In this document: positions 53,646 through 64,000 of the stretch, piece by piece
Numbering within the stretch: the stretch's first letter is position 1
Layout of the letters: every line of letters starts with the position of its first letter
DNA from: Gaiellasilicea sp963763755
Lineage (GTDB): Bacteria > Actinomycetota > Thermoleophilia > Gaiellales > Gaiellaceae
Direction: 5' to 3'
Assembly: GCA_963763755.1 (NCBI GenBank)
Contig: CAVXQE010000002.1
Coordinates: 62,001 to 126,000 of the forward strand
Length of the DNA: 64,000 bases
Notes under the pieces: generated by a model
The model's input: only the letters and a program-made list of their open reading frames with translations
The model's database searches: none
Told to the model about the DNA's origin: nothing
Translations under genes and position numbers: made by a program

Positions 53646-54205
53646 AGGCAGCACAACCCGTGGAGGAACGGGCCGATCTCCTCGAGTGGCAGCACGGCGT
53701 CGACCGCCGACGCTTCGAGCGCCGCGTCGGGCATCGTCCGCTTGCTCGCCGTCTGGGGATCCTGGACGATCGAGACGCCGCCGTTCCGCTTGATCGCGGC
53801 GAGGCCTGCCGCGCCGTCTCTGTTGGCGCCGGTGAGGACGATCCCGATCGCTTGCTCGCGGTACGCGTCGGCGACCGACTCGAAGAGGACGTCGATGGAC
53901 GGCCGCGCATACTGAACGCGCGCCTCGACCGAGAGCGCGAAGCGGCCCTCTTCGACGAGCAGGTGATAGTCCGGTGGTGCGACGTACACCCGGCCGGGCT
54001 CGACCACGTCCTTGTCGCTCGGCTCGGTCACGGGCCGCTCGACGTGCCTCTGGAGCAGCGACTCGAGCACGCCACGGCTTGCCTCGGGCGAGCGGTGCTG
54101 GGCGACCACGATCGCCTGGCCGACGTCATTGGGGATGCTCTCGAGAAGCGTGCCCATGGCCTCCAAACCTCCCCACGAGGCGCCGATCGCGATCACCTCG
54201 TACAT
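53642..54205 (-). CDS. cheB: CheB-type protein-glutamate methylesterase domain without receiver
   Basis: 187 residues. Catalytic Ser in AIGASWGGLEAM, His in VVAQHRSPEASRG and Asp in IVLTGANRDGAAGLAAIKRN, plus VYVAPPDYHLLVE. This is the CheB catalytic fold alone; the regulatory receiver found in chemotaxis CheB is absent, so control must come from another protein. It overlaps cheR (TGATG) and the next kinase (GTGA). No chemoreceptor, CheA or CheW gene is visible in the window. Confidence 0.9.
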   Translation of the reverse strand: MYEVIAIGASWGGLEAMGTLLESIPNDVGQAIVVAQHRSPEASRGVLESLLQRHVERPVTEPSDKDVVEPGRVYVAPPDYHLLVEEGRFALSVEARVQYARPSIDVLFESVADAYREQAIGIVLTGANRDGAAGLAAIKRNGGVSIVQDPQTASKRTMPDAALEASAVDAVLPLEEIGPFLHGLCCL

Positions 54206-55034
54206 CAGCGAACCTTCTTGTAGAGCCGCTCTGCGGCGTCCAGTTCCTCGTACGCGCTCTCGTGCGGAGAGAAGCGGATCGTCTCCTTCTGCCCGAGCGC
54301 GAGCACGCCGAACGTGGCGAGGCTCTCGTAGAAGAGCCGGTGCACGTGCTCCTGCAGGGGCTGGGCGAAATAGATCATCACATTCCGGCACGTGATCACG
54401 TTGAACTCGTTGAACGCGGCGTCGGAGGCGAGATTGTGCCGGGCGAAGACAACGCCGTCGACGAGCGCCCGCGAGAACTGCGCGCTGTCGTAGCGCGCGA
54501 CGTAGTACTCCGAGAACGAGCGGGCGCCGCCGGCCCGGATGTAGTTCTGCGTGTACTCCTGCATCTTGTCCAGCGGGAAGACGCCGAGCCGCGCGGTCTC
54601 GATCACCGCTTCGTTGATGTCGGTCGCGTAGATCCGGACGCGGTCGGCGAGACCCTCCTCGGCGAGCAGGATCGCGAGCGAGTAGACCTCCTCGCCGGTC
54701 GAGCAGCCGGCAACCCAGAGCCGCGCGAACGGGTAGGTGCGGAGGGCAGGCACGACCTTCTCGCGGAACGCGAAGAAGAATGTCGGGTCGCGGAACATCG
54801 CGGTCACGTTGATCGACAGGTCGAGCAGCAGCCGCTCCATCACCGCCGGGTCGTGCAGGATCAGGTTCTGGAGCGCGGAGACGGTCTCGACCTTCTCCCC
54901 GTCCATCCGCCGGCGCAGGCGCCGCTTCAGCGACGCCGGCGCGTACTCGCGGAAGTCGAAGCCGTAGCGGCGGTGGATCCCCTCCAGGAGGAGCTCGATC
55001 TCGATCTGCTCGAGCTCGAGCTCCTCGCGTCTCT

Positions 55035-55050
<16 letters not shown>
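54205..55050 (-). CDS. cheR: CheR-type protein-glutamate methyltransferase
   Basis: 281 residues from GTG 55050. The N-terminal helical domain has YGFDFREYAPASLKRRLRRR and LILHDPAVMERLLLDLSINV with TAMFRDPTFF. The AdoMet site is ARLWVAGCSTGEEVYSLAIL, then IYATDINEAVIETARLGVFP and ITCRNVMIYFAQPLQEHVHR. All are CheR hallmarks. Its start lies inside the last codons of the poly-HAMP kinase gene (16-base overlap), implying tight coupling and a shared substrate. The frame is intact. Confidence 0.92.
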
Positions 55051-62060
<7,010 letters not shown>

Positions 62061-62176
62061 GATTTACTCCTTTGTGTCAGCAGCGGGGTCGCGCGAAGAG
62101 CTCCTCTAGCTCCTCGCGCGTGTATGCCCATTCGAGGGCGATGATTAACGGCCTGCAGGGTGGGAAAGCGGGATGG

Positions 62177-63142
62177 TTACGCCTGTTCCAGGGCACCGGC
62201 GAGGTCGAGCCAGAGCTGATCGGCCGGCTCGAGGCCGACGGAGAGCCGCACCAGGCCCTCCGGGACGCGATCGCCTTCCCAGCGATGGCGCGTTTCGATG
62301 GTCGACTGGACGCCGCCGAGGCTCGTGGCATTGACGATCAGCGTCGTCGCGGTCTCGACACGCCGCGCGCTCGCGCCATCAGCGGTGTCGAACGAGATCA
62401 GTGCTCCGAATCCGGGATATCTCACCTTCGTCACGCTCTCGTGCTCCTCCAGCCGCTCTGCGAGGATCCTGGCCGTCTGGCTCTGGCGACTGACCCGGAC
62501 CTCGAGCGTCTTCAGCCCGCGCACCAGAAGCCAGGCCGCGTCGGGCGCCGCGACGATCCCGGTGCGCGTTCTGAGCTCGTGCAGGCGGGCGGCGTGCTCG
62601 GCGCTCTTGCAGACGACGGCGCCGAGCAGCACGTCGTGGTGGCCGGCGAGGTACTTCGTCGCCGAGTGGAGCACGATGTCGCAGCCGAGCTCGAGCGGGT
62701 GCAGGTGCACCGGCGTCGCCGCGGTCGCGTCGCAGACGACGAGACCGGGATGCGCCACCGCCGCCTCGAAGTCCGGCATCGTCAGCAGCGGATTCGACGG
62801 CGCCTCGATCCAGACGAGGTCGGCGCCCGGGGGCGGCGGCCCGGTCTGGTCGAACAGGACGTGCTGGAGGCCCCAGCGCTCGAGCTCTCCGAAGAGAACG
62901 CCGGTTCCGTAGTAGGCGTCCTCCGCGAGCGCGATCGTCGAGCCGGGCGAGAGCAGCGCCAGGACGAGCGCCGTCTCGGCACCCATGCCCGATGAGAACA
63001 GAAGCGCATCGCCGCCCTCGAGCTCCCCGAGCGCGCGCTCCGCCTCGACTCCGATCGGGTGTGCGTTCCGCGCGTAGTGGAACGGCCCCGGCTCGCCGTC
63101 GACGTAGGGCCAGGTCGTCGAGCGGTCGAGGGGCGGCTCCAT
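62177..63142 (-). CDS. Cys/Met-metabolism PLP-dependent enzyme (cystathionine gamma-synthase/lyase-like), short
   Basis: 321 residues. PLP-phosphate contact in LLFSSGMGAETALVLAL, AEDAYYGTGVLF, VWIEAPSNPLLTMPDF, cofactor Asp in LVVCDATAATPVHLHPLELG and Schiff-base lysine in VLHSATKYLAGHHDVLLGAV. The tail has TLIVNATSLGGVQSTIETRH and LVRLSVGLEPADQLW. Most family members have 375-400 residues. The shorter N terminus and C-terminal domain resemble compact actinobacterial members, so gamma-synthase, beta-lyase or gamma-lyase activity cannot be separated. The frame is intact, and the gene is divergent from the carboxylase gene. Confidence 0.82.
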   Translation of the reverse strand: MEPPLDRSTTWPYVDGEPGPFHYARNAHPIGVEAERALGELEGGDALLFSSGMGAETALVLALLSPGSTIALAEDAYYGTGVLFGELERWGLQHVLFDQTGPPPPGADLVWIEAPSNPLLTMPDFEAAVAHPGLVVCDATAATPVHLHPLELGCDIVLHSATKYLAGHHDVLLGAVVCKSAEHAARLHELRTRTGIVAAPDAAWLLVRGLKTLEVRVSRQSQTARILAERLEEHESVTKVRYPGFGALISFDTADGASARRVETATTLIVNATSLGGVQSTIETRHRWEGDRVPEGLVRLSVGLEPADQLWLDLAGALEQA

Positions 63143-63169
63143 TCAGGCGATCGATTAGGCTGGGCGGCC

Positions 63170-64000
63170 ATGGCCGAGACCCACGACACCACCGCCGCCA
63201 AGCTGGCCTGGCTGCAGGAGCTCTCCGAGCAGGCGGCGCACGCGGGGAACGAGAAGTCCGTCGCTCGCCAGCGGGAGCGGGGGAAGCTGCTGGCGCGCGA
63301 GCGCGTCGAGAAGCTGCTCGACCCCGGCTCGTTCGTCGAGCTCGACCGCTACGTGCGTCATCGCAATCCGGACTTCGACTCGATGGCGAACCGGCCGTAC
63401 GGCGACGCGGTCGTCACCGGCTACGGCGAGATCCTCGGACGCAAGGTCTTCGTCTTCTCGCAGGACTTCACCGTCTTCGGCGGCTCGCTCTCCGAGGTGT
63501 TCGCCGAGAAGATCTGCAAGGTGATGGACATGGCCGTCAAGTACGGCTGCCCGGTGATCGGGATCAACGACTCCGGCGGCGCGCGGATCCAGGAAGGCGT
63601 CGTCTCGCTCGCGGGCTACGCCGAGATCTTCTGGCGGAACGTGCAGGCGTCCGGTGTCGTGCCGCAGATCTCGCTCGTGCTCGGGCCCTGCGCCGGCGGC
63701 GCCGTCTACTCACCGGCGATCACCGACTTCGTGCTGATGGCCGAGGAGTCGTCGTACATGTTCATCACCGGCCCCGACGTGGTGAAGACGGTGACCGGGG
63801 AGGAGGTGTCTTTCGAGGAGCTGGGAGGCGCAGCGACGCACGCGTCGAGGTCGGGGGTCGCGCACTTCACGGCAGCAGACGAGGAGGCGTGCCTCGAGGA
63901 CGCGCGCTACCTGCTCTCGTTCCTGCCCCAGAACAATCTCGAGCGCGCGCCGTACGCCGCTCCGTCCGATCCGGTCGACCGCGAGGAGGCGGAGCTGGAC
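63170..64000 (+). CDS. pccB: Acyl-CoA (propionyl-CoA type) carboxylase beta subunit, 3' end outside window
   Basis: Carboxyltransferase subunit moving CO2 from biotin to acyl-CoA. 277 codons are present: ERGKLLARERVEKLLDPGSF, GEILGRKVFVFSQDFTVFGG, the oxyanion-hole segment INDSGGARIQEGVVSLAGYA and LVLGPCAGGAVYSPAITDFV. MFITGPDVVKTVTGEEVSFE and ELGGAATHASRSGVAHF follow. All are PccB/AccD5-like. Full family length is about 510-530. ATG 63170 lies 27 bases from the divergent PLP-enzyme start. Whether the substrate is propionyl- or acetyl-CoA is not decided by this part. Confidence 0.92.
   Translation, partial: MAETHDTTAAKLAWLQELSEQAAHAGNEKSVARQRERGKLLARERVEKLLDPGSFVELDRYVRHRNPDFDSMANRPYGDAVVTGYGEILGRKVFVFSQDFTVFGGSLSEVFAEKICKVMDMAVKYGCPVIGINDSGGARIQEGVVSLAGYAEIFWRNVQASGVVPQISLVLGPCAGGAVYSPAITDFVLMAEESSYMFITGPDVVKTVTGEEVSFEELGGAATHASRSGVAHFTAADEEACLEDARYLLSFLPQNNLERAPYAAPSDPVDREEAELD

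Noticed and set aside
62077..62145. Possible short leader peptide (about 22 residues ending EELFARPRC) just upstream of the poly-HAMP kinase
   Set aside because: The reading ends shortly before the kinase's ribosome binding site and looks plausible, but there is no start codon at a sensible place and nothing to support translation.

Overview
The window is very GC-rich bacterial DNA with dense, strand-coherent operons, many GTG/TTG starts and ATGA/GTGA start-stop overlaps. CarD, a DUF2469 protein, a DUF4081-GNAT protein, a CsoR/DUF4396 copper locus, a SigH-like sigma factor and a Nik1-like poly-HAMP kinase point to Actinobacteriota, most likely class Thermoleophilia (Gaiellales/Solirubrobacterales type). 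The class is inferred from gene content; no rRNA gene is present. The sequence carries many single-base indels and at least one nonsense change in otherwise well conserved genes, so it looks like a draft or long-read assembly. I report disrupted genes over their full inferred extent and say where the frame breaks.

Layout. 1-5.5 kb: deoD (partial), acetyltransferase, histidine phosphatase, tilS, hpt, ftsH. 5.5-9.7 kb (minus): membrane protein, DUF58, MoxR ATPase, small membrane protein, DUF4129 protein. 9.7-12.5 kb: folP-folB-folK, DUF2469, coaX. 12.5-21 kb: dusB (minus), greA, lysS, clpC, a REP hairpin pair with a RAYT transposase, radA, carD. 21-26 kb: ispD, ispF, acetyltransferase, then minus-strand mutY, MBL-fold hydrolase and MFS exporter. 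26-30 kb: divergent copper locus (csoR-DUF4396 against copZ-like, secreted HVHP protein, copA) around a CsoR-type operator. 30-35 kb: gltX-like, nucleotidyltransferase, cysS, rlmB, NYN protein, sigma factor, tRNA-Thr. 35-44.3 kb (minus): hydrolase, MMPL transporter, PAP2 protein, cyclase-response regulator, small protein, NarX-type kinase and a receiver-only protein. 44.3-51.2 kb: pucR divergent from gabT-potA-potD-potB-potC, a polyamine/GABA uptake and catabolism unit. 51.2-62.1 kb (minus): a four-gene signalling operon. 62.2-64 kb: a trans-sulfuration-type PLP enzyme and the start of an acyl-CoA carboxylase beta subunit.

The most striking part is the signalling operon at 51.3-62.1 kb. A soluble protein of about 2,340 residues has at least 13 near-identical 92-residue HAMP-pair units, then GAF, coiled coil, histidine kinase and three receivers. 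It is followed by overlapping cheR, a receiver-less cheB and a REC-PAS-GAF-PAS kinase, with no chemoreceptor, CheA or CheW in view. The second item is a REP-RAYT system: the same double-hairpin element lies beside the transposase gene at 18.3 kb and again at 51.2 kb between two convergent genes.

No gene-free stretch exceeds about 190 bases. I saw no rRNA, CRISPR array, riboswitch or replication origin.
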